Positions 19,006-27,772 of a DNA stretch of 64,000 nucleotides are shown one piece after another; the stretch's first letter is position 1; each line of letters opens with the position of its first letter. A program made the translations under genes and the position numbers. The notes beneath the pieces are model-generated. The model saw only the letters and a list, made by a program, of their open reading frames with translations, ran no database searches and was not told the origin of the DNA. The stretch comes from Phyllobacterium sp. 628 (lineage in GTDB: Bacteria; Pseudomonadota; Alphaproteobacteria; Rhizobiales; Rhizobiaceae), in assembly GCF_014189505.1 (NCBI RefSeq), contig NZ_CP050301.1:3417501-3481500 (forward strand), read 5' to 3'.

Positions 19006-20028
19006 TTATTTACAAAGATCGCCTTTGGCAACCACGGAACTCGGCGCTGCCTGACAGTAAAGTTTGGAAATATTGGCAGCCGTCCGGCCGCTCTGCGGGC
19101 TGGACTCGAGTTCGTCGCCACTTTCACTCTGAAGCAACTCGCAGTCGCTCCGCAGAAGGCAGATGACCGGGATCCGGGCCATCGCTGTTGCCGCTTTGAA
19201 CATGCCGCGCTTGCCGTCGAACGGGCCTGCATTGCGAACACGATACCATTGATGCATCCGCGTTATCTTATAGAACGAACGCGGGTTGGGTAGAATGGTC
19301 AGTCGCGACAGCAGGTCATTCTCGGCAAAAAGATCGACAACCTGACCATCATAAGGCTCCGTCAGCCGAAAGTTGTTCGACACGAAGGTAGAATTAAAAA
19401 CAATGGCGGCAGTACATGGAAATGCTGCAGCCATATGGCGGGCAAGACCGCCGCCAAGCGCATGACCAACGGCAAGATACTCGATCGGTAAACCTTCGGC
19501 GGTTTTTTGAGCCTCGGCCCGCACCTTTGCAAATTCAATACGTGCGGTACGGTACTGATCCCACGGATTGATAATTTGTGTGAAATAGCTCATCTCGCTG
19601 ACAAAACCCGGAACGCTTGCAAGTCCGTCCGCGCCACGAAATACGATCATAACGGACACGCGGTCTGAACTGCGCCGGCGATACGTCTCCGCGTAAAACC
19701 CGCCAGCCCTGGCAATCGGCTCACCCATTCGCTCCCAGCCAAAATCCTCTGCTTTCAGATCGAAATGGTGCCGGGCAATTGGCTTATAGACATTGGATGC
19801 ATAGGCGGCATAAAGGCCGAAATAGTCAGCTATCAGCTCGTTATTATAGTTCGGGAAGCCACGATAATTGCGCCAAAAGCTTGGAACAGTTGGCCGCACA
19901 CAGTTTTCAGCATGACTGTTGCCGATACCGAGTTCCGACCGGTCAATTGTCACCCATGCCGCAAGCGCCGCATTGGCAAGGCCAACAACGCACAGAACAA
20001 GCGCAACCCAGCCGAGTTTCCTGATCAT
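19006..20028 (-). CDS. Exported class-3-lipase-like protein with Ala in place of the nucleophile Ser
   Basis: Signal peptide or anchor at residues 1-25 (MIRKLGWVALVLCVVGLANA), then an alpha/beta-hydrolase-like region with MIVFRGADG (about 127-134, like the lipase FRGT strand-turn) and the nucleophile elbow VGHALGGGLARH (about 188-199). The elbow should read GHSLGG; the codon at the Ser position is GCG, so alanine replaces it, one base from TCG. Asp (VVDLFAENDLL) and His (RMHQWYRV) candidates remain. It is thus either a pseudo-enzyme that binds lipid or a diverged fold. Start 20028 follows GGGGATGG; 20034/20040 are alternatives. Divergent from the GH25 gene. Confidence 0.65.
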   Translation of the reverse strand: MIRKLGWVALVLCVVGLANAALAAWVTIDRSELGIGNSHAENCVRPTVPSFWRNYRGFPNYNNELIADYFGLYAAYASNVYKPIARHHFDLKAEDFGWERMGEPIARAGGFYAETYRRRSSDRVSVMIVFRGADGLASVPGFVSEMSYFTQIINPWDQYRTARIEFAKVRAEAQKTAEGLPIEYLAVGHALGGGLARHMAAAFPCTAAIVFNSTFVSNNFRLTEPYDGQVVDLFAENDLLSRLTILPNPRSFYKITRMHQWYRVRNAGPFDGKRGMFKAATAMARIPVICLLRSDCELLQSESGDELESSPQSGRTAANISKLYCQAAPSSVVAKGDLCK

Positions 20029-20272
20029 TTCCATCCCCACAACGGTCGAATGGCTGTGCCATCAACACGCGCGCCATCTACCATATAGAATATGGCACGG
20101 CAGCCTATCATGCCCCAACAGTCCCTTACAGCTAGCACATAGTATAATCATGACAAACAGAAGGCACGAAACATCACCCTGGATGTCCAGCGGTCATGAT
20201 CTGTTAAGTATAATGCCGCATCAGTGTAAATTCCAAAAAACATCGCTATGATTCGAACATGGACTGTCTTTT

Positions 20273-21091
20273 ATGAAACGCCTTGCTGCCGGTTTGCTGA
20301 CGCTGCTTCTGACTGGCTGTACGACGGTCGATTACGATTTTTCGAACGCTAAACGCCCGGCAGCGCTACAGCAGATTGCGGCACCGACAGGTAACGTCAA
20401 CGCTCCGCGTTTCGACGATCGCAAACCACACGACTGGACCGGCAAAAGCCCTTGGCGTTACCCGGTGCACGGAACTGACATTTCCAAATACCAGTCAACA
20501 ATCGACTGGGCAGCTGTACGCGCCAGCCGTATTTCCTTCGTCTTCATCAAGGCGACCGAAGGCGCCGACCGCGTCGACGACAAGCTGGCGGATAACTGGC
20601 AGGCGGCACGCGCCGCAGGCATACCGCGCGGCGCTTACCATTTCTATTATTTCTGCCGCACCGCCGAAGAGCAGGCACGGTGGTTTATCCGCAACGTCCC
20701 CAATGATCCCGGCGCTATGCCGCCGGTTCTTGATATGGAGTGGAATGCCGCGTCGCCGACCTGCAAGTTGCGGCCCAACGCTGCCGTAGTACGCAGCGAA
20801 ATGCGCACCTTTATGGACATGCTGGAACGCCATTACGGTAAACGGCCCATCATCTACACGACCGTCGACTTTTTCGATGACAACGATCTGCGTCAGCTTG
20901 CCGGATATCCGTTCTGGCTGCGCTCCGTCGCCGGTCATCCTGATGAGAAATACGGTCCGCATCCCTGGACCTTCTGGCAATATACCGGAACCGGATCGAT
21001 CCCCGGAATTCGCGGTGACGCCGATATCAACGTCTTTGCCGGCAACGAAACCGCCTGGAAACAGTGGCTGGTACGCAACAAGGTGCGATAA
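20273..21091 (+). CDS. GH25 lysozyme-like lipoprotein
   Basis: Predicted muramidase of glycoside hydrolase family 25, cleaving MurNAc-GlcNAc by hydrolysis. Residues 1-16 are a lipoprotein signal with lipobox LTGC (Cys16), so it should be membrane-anchored facing the periplasm. The catalytic barrel spans about 64-270, with conserved Asp69 (HGTDISKYQ), Asp154 and Glu156 (PVLDMEWN), AYHFYYF and WTFWQYT. No good Shine-Dalgarno precedes the ATG, but no alternative start exists. Its role in a Gram-negative cell is probably wall remodelling, like the next gene. Confidence 0.9.
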   Translation: MKRLAAGLLTLLLTGCTTVDYDFSNAKRPAALQQIAAPTGNVNAPRFDDRKPHDWTGKSPWRYPVHGTDISKYQSTIDWAAVRASRISFVFIKATEGADRVDDKLADNWQAARAAGIPRGAYHFYYFCRTAEEQARWFIRNVPNDPGAMPPVLDMEWNAASPTCKLRPNAAVVRSEMRTFMDMLERHYGKRPIIYTTVDFFDDNDLRQLAGYPFWLRSVAGHPDEKYGPHPWTFWQYTGTGSIPGIRGDADINVFAGNETAWKQWLVRNKVR

Positions 21092-21207
21092 AGTCACACT
21101 CGGCATTTTCTCGCAATTCCGTGACTTCACGCCACGGTCATAATCGTGCATTAGCAGGAAAAGCTTGAGCACCTTGGGTGCCTCCCGTTGTTAACGAGAT
21201 TTTCCTG

Positions 21208-22422
21208 ATGAACAAATTGTCGATTACTCTTGCCGCCGCACTTCTTTCTGCGACCACCACTGCCTATGCATTGGATCAAGTGGACCCGCAGCAGCCCGTA
21301 ACAGCAAAGCCTGCCTGCGGCGGAGAAGTAGAACCATGGTTCAACGGTGTGATCGCTGAAGCAAAGGCTGCTGGCGTTGGAGAAAGGGGCCTCAACGAGC
21401 TGCTCAAGGCTTCCATGGATGACAAGGTTCTGGAGCGCGACCGTGCACAGGGCGTATTCAGCCAGACATTTTTGACTTTCTCTTCCCGGATGGTATCGGA
21501 CTACCGCCTCAAGCAGGGCGCAGCCAACCTCAAGAAATACGCCGATACATTTGCCAAGGCCGAAGCCGAATATGGCGTGCAGGGCCCAGTTATCGCAGCA
21601 TTCTGGGGGCTGGAAACCGATTTCGGAGCCGTTCAAGGTGATTTCGACACACTGAACTCCCTGTTGACGCTGTCTTTCGATTGCCGCCGCCCGGAACTGT
21701 TCCGTCCGCAGCTGATCGCCCTCCTTAAGCTTTTCGACAAGGGCGTCGTCGACTCGAAGACCACAGGTGCATGGGCTGGCGAAATTGGCCAAACACAGTT
21801 GCTGCCATCTGTTTATCTCGAAAGTGGTGTCGACGGCGACGGCGACGGCAAGGTAGATCTGAAAAACAGCGCGCCGGACGTTATCATGACGACTGCCCGC
21901 TTTCTGCATGATCTCGGCTGGCGCAAAGGGCAGCCATGGCTTGAGGAAGTCAAGCTCACGCGCGACCTGCCTTGGGAAAATGCATTACGGACAAACCGTC
22001 TTCCCCATTCCAAATGGTCTGAATGGGGTGTGACAGGCATGAAGGGTCCTCTCGGTCCTGACGACGGCGACGCGTCCCTGCTGCTGCCCATGGGCCGCAA
22101 GGGCCCGGCATTCCTGTCCTATGCAAATTTCGATATTTTTGTCGAATGGAACAAGTCCATTATCTATGCGACCACAGCCGCCTATTTTGCTACGCGTCTG
22201 GCCGGCGCAGGTCCACTGGAGCCAACCACGCCTGCAACTGGCCTCACTATGGACCAGATGAAGGAACTGCAGAACAAACTCGCAGCGCGGGGCCACGACA
22301 TGGGCCCGAAGATCGACGGCGTGTTCGGCATCCTGACACGTGACGCCGTCCGCGACGAACAAATCCGTTTGGGCCTTCCCGCCGATTCCTGGCCAACGCC
22401 CGAACTTCTCGAAAAGCTGTAG
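21208..22422 (+). CDS. mltB: Lytic murein transglycosylase, MltB family
   Basis: Periplasmic transglycosylase with an SLT_2 catalytic domain (about 42-335) and a C-terminal PG_binding_1 repeat (about 350-404; MKELQNKLAARGHDMG...DGVFGILTRDAV). Catalytic Glu136 lies in FWGLETDFG. GEIGQTQLLPSVY and SYANFDIFVEWNKS are family motifs. The chosen ATG gives a cleavable signal ending near TAYA (about 18-21) without a lipobox; an upstream GTG (21178) would only lengthen the N-region. Follows the GH25 gene by 116 bp in the same direction. Confidence 0.92.
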   Translation: MNKLSITLAAALLSATTTAYALDQVDPQQPVTAKPACGGEVEPWFNGVIAEAKAAGVGERGLNELLKASMDDKVLERDRAQGVFSQTFLTFSSRMVSDYRLKQGAANLKKYADTFAKAEAEYGVQGPVIAAFWGLETDFGAVQGDFDTLNSLLTLSFDCRRPELFRPQLIALLKLFDKGVVDSKTTGAWAGEIGQTQLLPSVYLESGVDGDGDGKVDLKNSAPDVIMTTARFLHDLGWRKGQPWLEEVKLTRDLPWENALRTNRLPHSKWSEWGVTGMKGPLGPDDGDASLLLPMGRKGPAFLSYANFDIFVEWNKSIIYATTAAYFATRLAGAGPLEPTTPATGLTMDQMKELQNKLAARGHDMGPKIDGVFGILTRDAVRDEQIRLGLPADSWPTPELLEKL

Positions 22423-22471
22423 ACAAAACTTTTGCCGCTCTTTGTGCCAAACACGCAAGGAGCGGCAGACG

Positions 22472-23914
22472 TCATAGGGGATTATCTGCTTTGGTTGTCG
22501 GGGCTCCTGTACCAATATGATCAGCAAATTGCCGTCCGGAGAAACCGTAGGTGCCACTTTCGTCCGTTTCCGGCAACATATCCTTATTCCAAACAATCCA
22601 TTCATCAAAAAGTTGTTTGAAAGTATCCCGATACCTGTCCTGCAAATTGGCACGTTCCAGTGGGTCGTCAACCACATTGAATAAAAACGTATTGTCGAGA
22701 ATTTTAAGATACTTATAGTCGCCAATACGGGCAGCGCGTTGCTTGTTGCCCTTATAGCGCCAAAAAACACTGCGCGGGTTCACCACAAGCTTTTCATCGA
22801 TAAGGCCGGGCAACAAAGAAACACCATCCGACGGATAAGTTGAATCAGCAACCCCGCCCGCAGCTTCCAGCAAGGTTGGCAGCCAGTCCATGCTCATCGC
22901 AATCTGGTCTGTTGTCCTGCCTCCAGCGATTTTGGCTGGCCAACGAATGAGCGCGGGAATTCTTATTCCGCCTTCCAGCAACTCAGACTTCTTTCCGGAA
23001 AAAGGCCACGTATCCGAAAACCGTTCTCCGCCATTGTCACTCGTGAAGATCACGATCGTATTGTCTTCAAGGCCATTATCTTTCAATGCCTGCAGGACTT
23101 GTCCAACCTGATAGTCCAACCGTTCGACAATTTGACGATATATATCCTGTGTTCCCGCATCAAAAATAGAGAGCGGCAAGTGGCCCTTCTTGAGCCGCTC
23201 AGATTCCTTTTTGCCATCATATCCCGGTGTTTCCCATGGCCAATGCGGCGCGTTGAAATGCAGGCTGATAAAGAATGGAGCTTCACATTTTGCGTGTTCG
23301 TTGACCGTCTTGACAGCACGCTCCCCGAGAAGATCAGTAAGATACCCTGCCTTGTCCACTTCGACCTCATCCTCCCAAAGATCTTTGTTGGCACCGGTAT
23401 CGTGGGAATAATAATCGAGCGCACCGCCGCTAAATCCGAAGAAGTGGTCATAGCCGCTCTTGAGCGGACCGAATTTTGGAAAGGCGCCCAAGTGCCATTT
23501 CCCGATCAGGGTTGTTTTATAACTAAGTTTCTTGAGCAATGACGGTAGGGTCGGGTGCTCAGGCGGGAGACCAACGTCTCGTCCGGCCAAAGGCTCCTCC
23601 AGTCCCAACGCCAAACGATATTGATAACGTCCTGTAATCAATGCGGTGCGCGTAGCTGAACAGACTGCGGAATTGGCATAAGCCTGCAAAAACCGTACAC
23701 CGTTTTCCGCTATTCCATCGATATTGGGCGTCTGGATCGTTGGATGTCCGTAGGACGAAAGATCAGCATAACCCAGATCATCAGCGAGGATGAATAGAAT
23801 ATTGGGCTTCTTGTCCAGGTTGGCGCGGACCTTTTGATTGCCCGCCGTTATCAAAACGGCACCAGCGGCTGCGCTCTGCAACAAGGCACGCCTTGTCAGA
23901 CTTTTCCTTTGCAT
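22472..23914 (-). CDS. Tat-exported arylsulfatase-family protein
   Basis: Sulfate-ester hydrolase family member. The N-terminus carries a twin-arginine signal (SLTRRALLQSAAAGAVLI, about 5-22). Metal ligands Asp45-Asp46 (ILADDLGY) and the activation motif CSATRTALITGR at Cys85 follow: this is the C-x-A-x-R variant of the formylglycine motif rather than C-x-P-x-R. GKWHLG and TSDNGG are also present. A formylglycine-generating enzyme is needed for activity and none is encoded in the window. The start at 23914 is preceded by GAGGAT; upstream in-frame codons are rejected. Natural substrate unknown. Confidence 0.88.
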   Translation of the reverse strand: MQRKSLTRRALLQSAAAGAVLITAGNQKVRANLDKKPNILFILADDLGYADLSSYGHPTIQTPNIDGIAENGVRFLQAYANSAVCSATRTALITGRYQYRLALGLEEPLAGRDVGLPPEHPTLPSLLKKLSYKTTLIGKWHLGAFPKFGPLKSGYDHFFGFSGGALDYYSHDTGANKDLWEDEVEVDKAGYLTDLLGERAVKTVNEHAKCEAPFFISLHFNAPHWPWETPGYDGKKESERLKKGHLPLSIFDAGTQDIYRQIVERLDYQVGQVLQALKDNGLEDNTIVIFTSDNGGERFSDTWPFSGKKSELLEGGIRIPALIRWPAKIAGGRTTDQIAMSMDWLPTLLEAAGGVADSTYPSDGVSLLPGLIDEKLVVNPRSVFWRYKGNKQRAARIGDYKYLKILDNTFLFNVVDDPLERANLQDRYRDTFKQLFDEWIVWNKDMLPETDESGTYGFSGRQFADHIGTGAPTTKADNPL

Positions 23915-24042
23915 AACTGCAATATCCTCATTGAAAACAACATTTAAAAACACGCTATTTTCAACATCAAGCAATTGATGTTCGAGATATAATCCCGTTC
24001 TCAGCAAGCAGTTTTCGGAAAAATAATACTAAAAATAAGTGC

Positions 24043-25287
24043 TTATTCCACGTGCGCCATCGTCTCCAGTGAGGCAAAGCCTTCCGGCCGGTCACCTTCG
24101 TCAAACGTCGTTTCCACCTCGACAAACGTATCGGGGTAAAAGCCGTTAAAGCGCGTGCGCAATGACAGCGAATAGGCACCGATATTGCCGATTTCGATCC
24201 AGTCACCTGTGGTGACGGTTTCCGGCAGCCAGAACGGCCGTGACAGAATATCGACGGAATCGCAGGTCGCACCGCAAACCCGGAAGGGCACGATTTCCTT
24301 CACATTGCCGCTGCGATGCTTGATGGCAGGATCAGGAATGAAACGCGCTGGCAATGTGATCTTGCCGGTCCACGAGTCGGAGAGCGACGCCCAGATACCA
24401 TCATTGATATAGAGCCGCCTGCCCTTGCGCAAAAGCACGCGTACGATCAGCGAAAATGCTCTGGCGACAATCACACGGCCCGGCTCTGCCACCAGCGGCA
24501 TGTCGCCAAAACCCCACTCCTTGATGTCACCGCGCAAGCGCGACATCAATTGGCCAAGCGAAGGCATTTCCACATGTTTACGCTTCGGATCATGACCATA
24601 TTCGGCGGGGAAGCCGCCGCCCACGTCCAGTCCGGCAAGTGGCACCCCGGCACGATTGCGCACCCAGTCGGCCGAGCGCAAGGCACGCTCATACGTATCC
24701 GGATCTTCGATCTGGCTGCCGACATGGAAACAGATGCCGACCTTGTAGCCGATCTTGTGCAGGCGCTGCAGAAGCTCGACAGCATGCGCTGGCGTGGCGC
24801 CAAATTTCTTCGAGAGTTCGTAAGCCGCGTGGCCCTTGGTCTGCAAACGGACATAAAGCGTGACGCTGCCCGGATCGATATCGAGCGCGCGTACGATGCG
24901 CGTGACCTTGGCGATCTCATCTTCATGATCCACCGCCAGAATACGGATACCGTAGGTTTCCAGCGCAAGCCTGATATCGGACTGTGCCTTGATCGGATGC
25001 ATATACAGCATATGCGCATTCGGCGCGACCTTGCGCACCGCTGCAAATTCGCCGGGCGACGCCACATCGAAGGTGTTGATGCCATTGCGGGCCAGCGTTT
25101 CCAGAACGAGATTTTCACCGTTCGTCTTGACCGCATAGGCAGTCTCGCCCGGGAACATCTTCATGAACTGATGCGCATCATCGACCAGAACCTTTGGCCG
25201 GAAGCAATAGACGGGTTGATCGGGCCGCAGGGTAAGTGCTGCATCGCGGGCCGAGGCGAATCGTTGCATCTTGATGTTCTGCTCCAT
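24043..25287 (-). CDS. PLP-dependent ornithine/lysine-type decarboxylase (fold III)
   Basis: Alanine-racemase-fold decarboxylase of the eukaryotic-type ODC/LDC group, making putrescine or cadaverine. PLP-binding Lys54 lies in AYAVKTNG; the phosphate-binding glycine loop is DVGGGFPAEYG, EPGRVIV precedes the barrel end, and VCGATCDSVD (with the C-x-x-x-C-D catalytic loop) is conserved. The product is 414 residues, normal for the family. Rhizobial homologues often act on both lysine and ornithine, and sequence alone does not decide. It is divergent from the EamA transporter across 121 bp, which may suggest polyamine export, but that is only inference. Confidence 0.88.
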   Translation of the reverse strand: MEQNIKMQRFASARDAALTLRPDQPVYCFRPKVLVDDAHQFMKMFPGETAYAVKTNGENLVLETLARNGINTFDVASPGEFAAVRKVAPNAHMLYMHPIKAQSDIRLALETYGIRILAVDHEDEIAKVTRIVRALDIDPGSVTLYVRLQTKGHAAYELSKKFGATPAHAVELLQRLHKIGYKVGICFHVGSQIEDPDTYERALRSADWVRNRAGVPLAGLDVGGGFPAEYGHDPKRKHVEMPSLGQLMSRLRGDIKEWGFGDMPLVAEPGRVIVARAFSLIVRVLLRKGRRLYINDGIWASLSDSWTGKITLPARFIPDPAIKHRSGNVKEIVPFRVCGATCDSVDILSRPFWLPETVTTGDWIEIGNIGAYSLSLRTRFNGFYPDTFVEVETTFDEGDRPEGFASLETMAHVE

Positions 25288-25408
25288 GCAGGACTCTTAG
25301 CAAGAGCAGATGACGGACGAAAGTCGCTTCTTGCAGCAGAAAACGGGTGGCAATTTACATAGGCCTGCATAAAAGTTTTGATCTATCCGCAATGAAAGGC
25401 AACTGCTC

Positions 25409-26347
25409 GTGACCGCAAATCAGACAACATCGCCCAATCCGCTCGCCATGTCCGGCGTGATCTGGCTGCAATTGTTATTGCTCGGCGCAATCTGGGGCGG
25501 TTCGTTCTTCTTCGCCAAGATTGCGGTTGCTGTCGTTCCACCCTTGACGCTGGTTCTGTTCCGCGTCGTCATCGCAGCGTTTGCCCTGCATATTTACCTG
25601 CTCAGCCGGGGCATCCGGTTTTGGGATTACCGGCAGCATGCCCTTGGCTTTGCCGGGCTCGGGCTTTTGAACAATGTAATCCCCTTCTCCCTGCTCTTCA
25701 TTGGCCAGACTGCACTGGGTGCCGGGCTCGAATCGATCCTGAACGCAACAACGCCCATCTGGACGGTAATCATCGCAACCTTTCTGACCACCGATGAAAA
25801 GATAACCGCGAACAAAATTTGCGGCATTCTGCTCGGCGTCGTTGGCACCATCGTCATGATCGGACCGGGTGTGTTGACCGGCCTCGGCGGTCCGCTCTGG
25901 GCAGAAATTGCCGTGCTTTGCGCCACGCTGTCCTATGCTTTTGCCAGCATTCTCGCCAAGCGGTTCAAAGGTATTCCGCCAACGGTCACGGCAACAGGAC
26001 AGATGACAGCCTCGACTCTCATCATGATTCCCGTTGTCGCCTTCTACAACGGCGTTCCCGACCTGACGGCACCAAGCGGCGGCGTTTGGGCGGCAATCTT
26101 CGCGCTCGGACTTTTATCCACCGCCTTCGCCTATATCCTATTCTTTTCAATCGTCCGCGCGGGTGGTGCGACCAACGCATCGCTCGTAACGCTCGTCGTT
26201 CCTGTGAGCGCAATCCTGCTTGGAACAATTTTTCTCGGTGAACAGTTGGGTCTTAAAGACTTCCTCGGGATGACACTCATTGCGCTGGGTCTTTTGACCA
26301 TCGACGGCAGGGTCTTTGCGGCACTTCGAAAATCGCAAAAAGCCTAA
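25409..26347 (+). CDS. EamA/DMT-family transporter
   Basis: Inner-membrane metabolite exporter of the drug/metabolite transporter superfamily. The 312-residue protein contains two EamA repeats of five helices each (about 17-150 and 165-300), with GAIWGGSFFFAKIA in TM1 and the repeat-ending segment FLGEQLGLKDFLGMTLIALGL typical of RhaT/YdcZ-like members. The frame opens at GTG 25409 with AAAGG upstream; ATG 25448 would give a shorter N-terminus. Substrate unknown; it diverges from the decarboxylase gene. Confidence 0.87.
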   Translation: MTANQTTSPNPLAMSGVIWLQLLLLGAIWGGSFFFAKIAVAVVPPLTLVLFRVVIAAFALHIYLLSRGIRFWDYRQHALGFAGLGLLNNVIPFSLLFIGQTALGAGLESILNATTPIWTVIIATFLTTDEKITANKICGILLGVVGTIVMIGPGVLTGLGGPLWAEIAVLCATLSYAFASILAKRFKGIPPTVTATGQMTASTLIMIPVVAFYNGVPDLTAPSGGVWAAIFALGLLSTAFAYILFFSIVRAGGATNASLVTLVVPVSAILLGTIFLGEQLGLKDFLGMTLIALGLLTIDGRVFAALRKSQKA

Positions 26348-26649
26348 AGTTTTCAATAAATTCAAGTCGCGACGGCTCAATATTCCTGTCGAAATTACGG
26401 CATAATTGTGTCACAATTTTTGGAAAATCGGCCCGATGCAGATTTTGGTGCAATGCAAAATTAAACCCGTTTTCCGGTAATTTTATCGTGAATTCACGAT
26501 TTTTTATTCCGTTAAATACGTTTCATTTCAGAAACTTATCAATATTAGGCAAAAAATTTCTACAGTTCATGTCACACAACAGCAATATTTCCGCTTTTTC
26601 TGTGGCAATTTTCCGTTATGCTGAGTGGGTTAACTGCAGGAGACAACCA
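26348..26649. other. A/T-rich intergenic region
   Basis: Noticeably A/T-richer than its surroundings. It should contain the promoter of the small ORF at 26650. Longer readings such as an 82-codon frame from 26488 are rejected, because the strong ribosome-binding site lies only before 26650. No repeat or RNA motif was recognised. Confidence 0.4.
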
Positions 26650-26736
26650 ATGGGACTTACTCGTTCGATGAACGTCCTTATGATCTGTGCAGCGTTCGCA
26701 TTTATCGGTGCAATGGTCGTAGGACTCATACCCTGA
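26650..26736 (+). CDS. 28-residue single-pass membrane peptide
   Basis: The ORF encodes MGLTRSMNVLMICAAFAFIG followed by AMVVGLIP: a short basic N-terminus and one transmembrane helix of about 20 residues. A near-ideal Shine-Dalgarno (AGGAG, 8 bases before the ATG) and a terminator 60 bp after the stop support a real small gene. Small hydrophobic peptides of this kind often modulate membrane complexes or are stress-induced; no specific function is claimed. Confidence 0.65.
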   Translation: MGLTRSMNVLMICAAFAFIGAMVVGLIP

Positions 26737-26795
26737 TTGAGAATAAGAGCGCCGTGGAGATGGTCTCTGACCGTTAAAAGGTGAAATAAAACAGG

Positions 26796-26826
26796 ATGGC
26801 CCGGTTATAGCAACCGGGCCATTTTC
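26796..26826 (+). terminator. Bidirectional terminator between the small ORF and metF
   Basis: An 11-bp stem (ATGGCCCGGTT / AACCGGGCCAT) with a 5-base loop, followed by TTTTC on the plus strand and preceded by A/T-rich sequence usable on the minus strand. It sits between two convergent genes. Confidence 0.8.
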
Positions 26827-26848
26827 TATTGAAACTACCGTGTTCCGA

Positions 26849-27772
26849 TCAGGCGGCTCCAGCCAATGCGGGCTCCAGTGTTCCATTGCCCGGGCGGATA
26901 CCGATCAGGTGGCAGATCGCAAAAGCAAGATCGGCACGGTTCATCGTGTAGAAATGGAAATCCTGCACACCACGCTCCACAAGGTCCAGAACCTGCTCCG
27001 CAGCAACTGCTGACGACACCAGTGCATGGGTTTGCGGATCATTTTCGAGACCCTCGAACCGCTCTGCCAGCCAGGAAGGAATATGGGTTCCCGACTTCGA
27101 GCAGAAATTGGTCACCTGCGTGAAATTATGGATCGGCAAAATGCCCGGCAGAATTGGAATGTAAATACCGGCGCGGCGAACCTTTTCCACGTAACGCTCA
27201 TAGAGATCGTTCTCGAAGAAAAACTGCGTGATTGCCCGTGTCGCACCATTATCGACCTTGCGCTTGAGCATGTCGATATCCGTCGCATAATCCGGGCTCT
27301 CCGGATGCTTTTCCGGATAAGCAGAAACGGAAATGTCGAAATCGGCAAAGGCTTTGAGACCAGCGACAAGGTCAGCACCATTCTCATAACCGCCGGGAGT
27401 GGGCTTGTAATGCGCACCAAGACCGCCAGCCGGATCACCGCGCAAAGCGACAAAGCGCTTCACGCCCATGGCAGCAAACTCGCGCACCACTGTATCCACT
27501 TCTTCCTTTGTCGCGTCGACGCAGGTCAGGTGGGCAGCAGCATTGACATCGGTTTCCGTCAGGATGCGCTTGATCGTACGGGCTGTACGTTCGCGCGTGG
27601 AACCGCCGGCGCCATAGGTAACCGAGACGAATTCGGGGTTGAGCGGCGCAAGACGCGTGACCGTTTCCCAAAGCCGTTCTTCCATGACTTCCGTCTTCGG
27701 GGGAAAGAACTCGAACGAAACCTTGATATTTGTGCCAAGGTCAGCACGGCGGGATTGGCGGAAAAAACTCAT
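26849..27772 (-). CDS. metF: 5,10-methylenetetrahydrofolate reductase
   Basis: FAD enzyme reducing methylene-THF to methyl-THF, the methyl donor for methionine synthase. The 307-residue barrel shows VSFEFFPPKTE (active-site Glu region, about 18-28), VSVTYGAGGSTR, HLTCVDATK, ALRGDP and ITQFFFEND (folate/FAD loops). Its ATG overlaps by one base the stop of the ArsR-methyltransferase gene, so the two are co-transcribed. Control by that regulator through the palindrome at 28799 is inferred. Confidence 0.96.
   Translation of the reverse strand: MSFFRQSRRADLGTNIKVSFEFFPPKTEVMEERLWETVTRLAPLNPEFVSVTYGAGGSTRERTARTIKRILTETDVNAAAHLTCVDATKEEVDTVVREFAAMGVKRFVALRGDPAGGLGAHYKPTPGGYENGADLVAGLKAFADFDISVSAYPEKHPESPDYATDIDMLKRKVDNGATRAITQFFFENDLYERYVEKVRRAGIYIPILPGILPIHNFTQVTNFCSKSGTHIPSWLAERFEGLENDPQTHALVSSAVAAEQVLDLVERGVQDFHFYTMNRADLAFAICHLIGIRPGNGTLEPALAGAA

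Noticed and set aside
26488-26649. 82-codon version of the small membrane ORF
   Set aside because: The extra 54 codons have no ribosome-binding site, while an excellent one lies directly before 26650.
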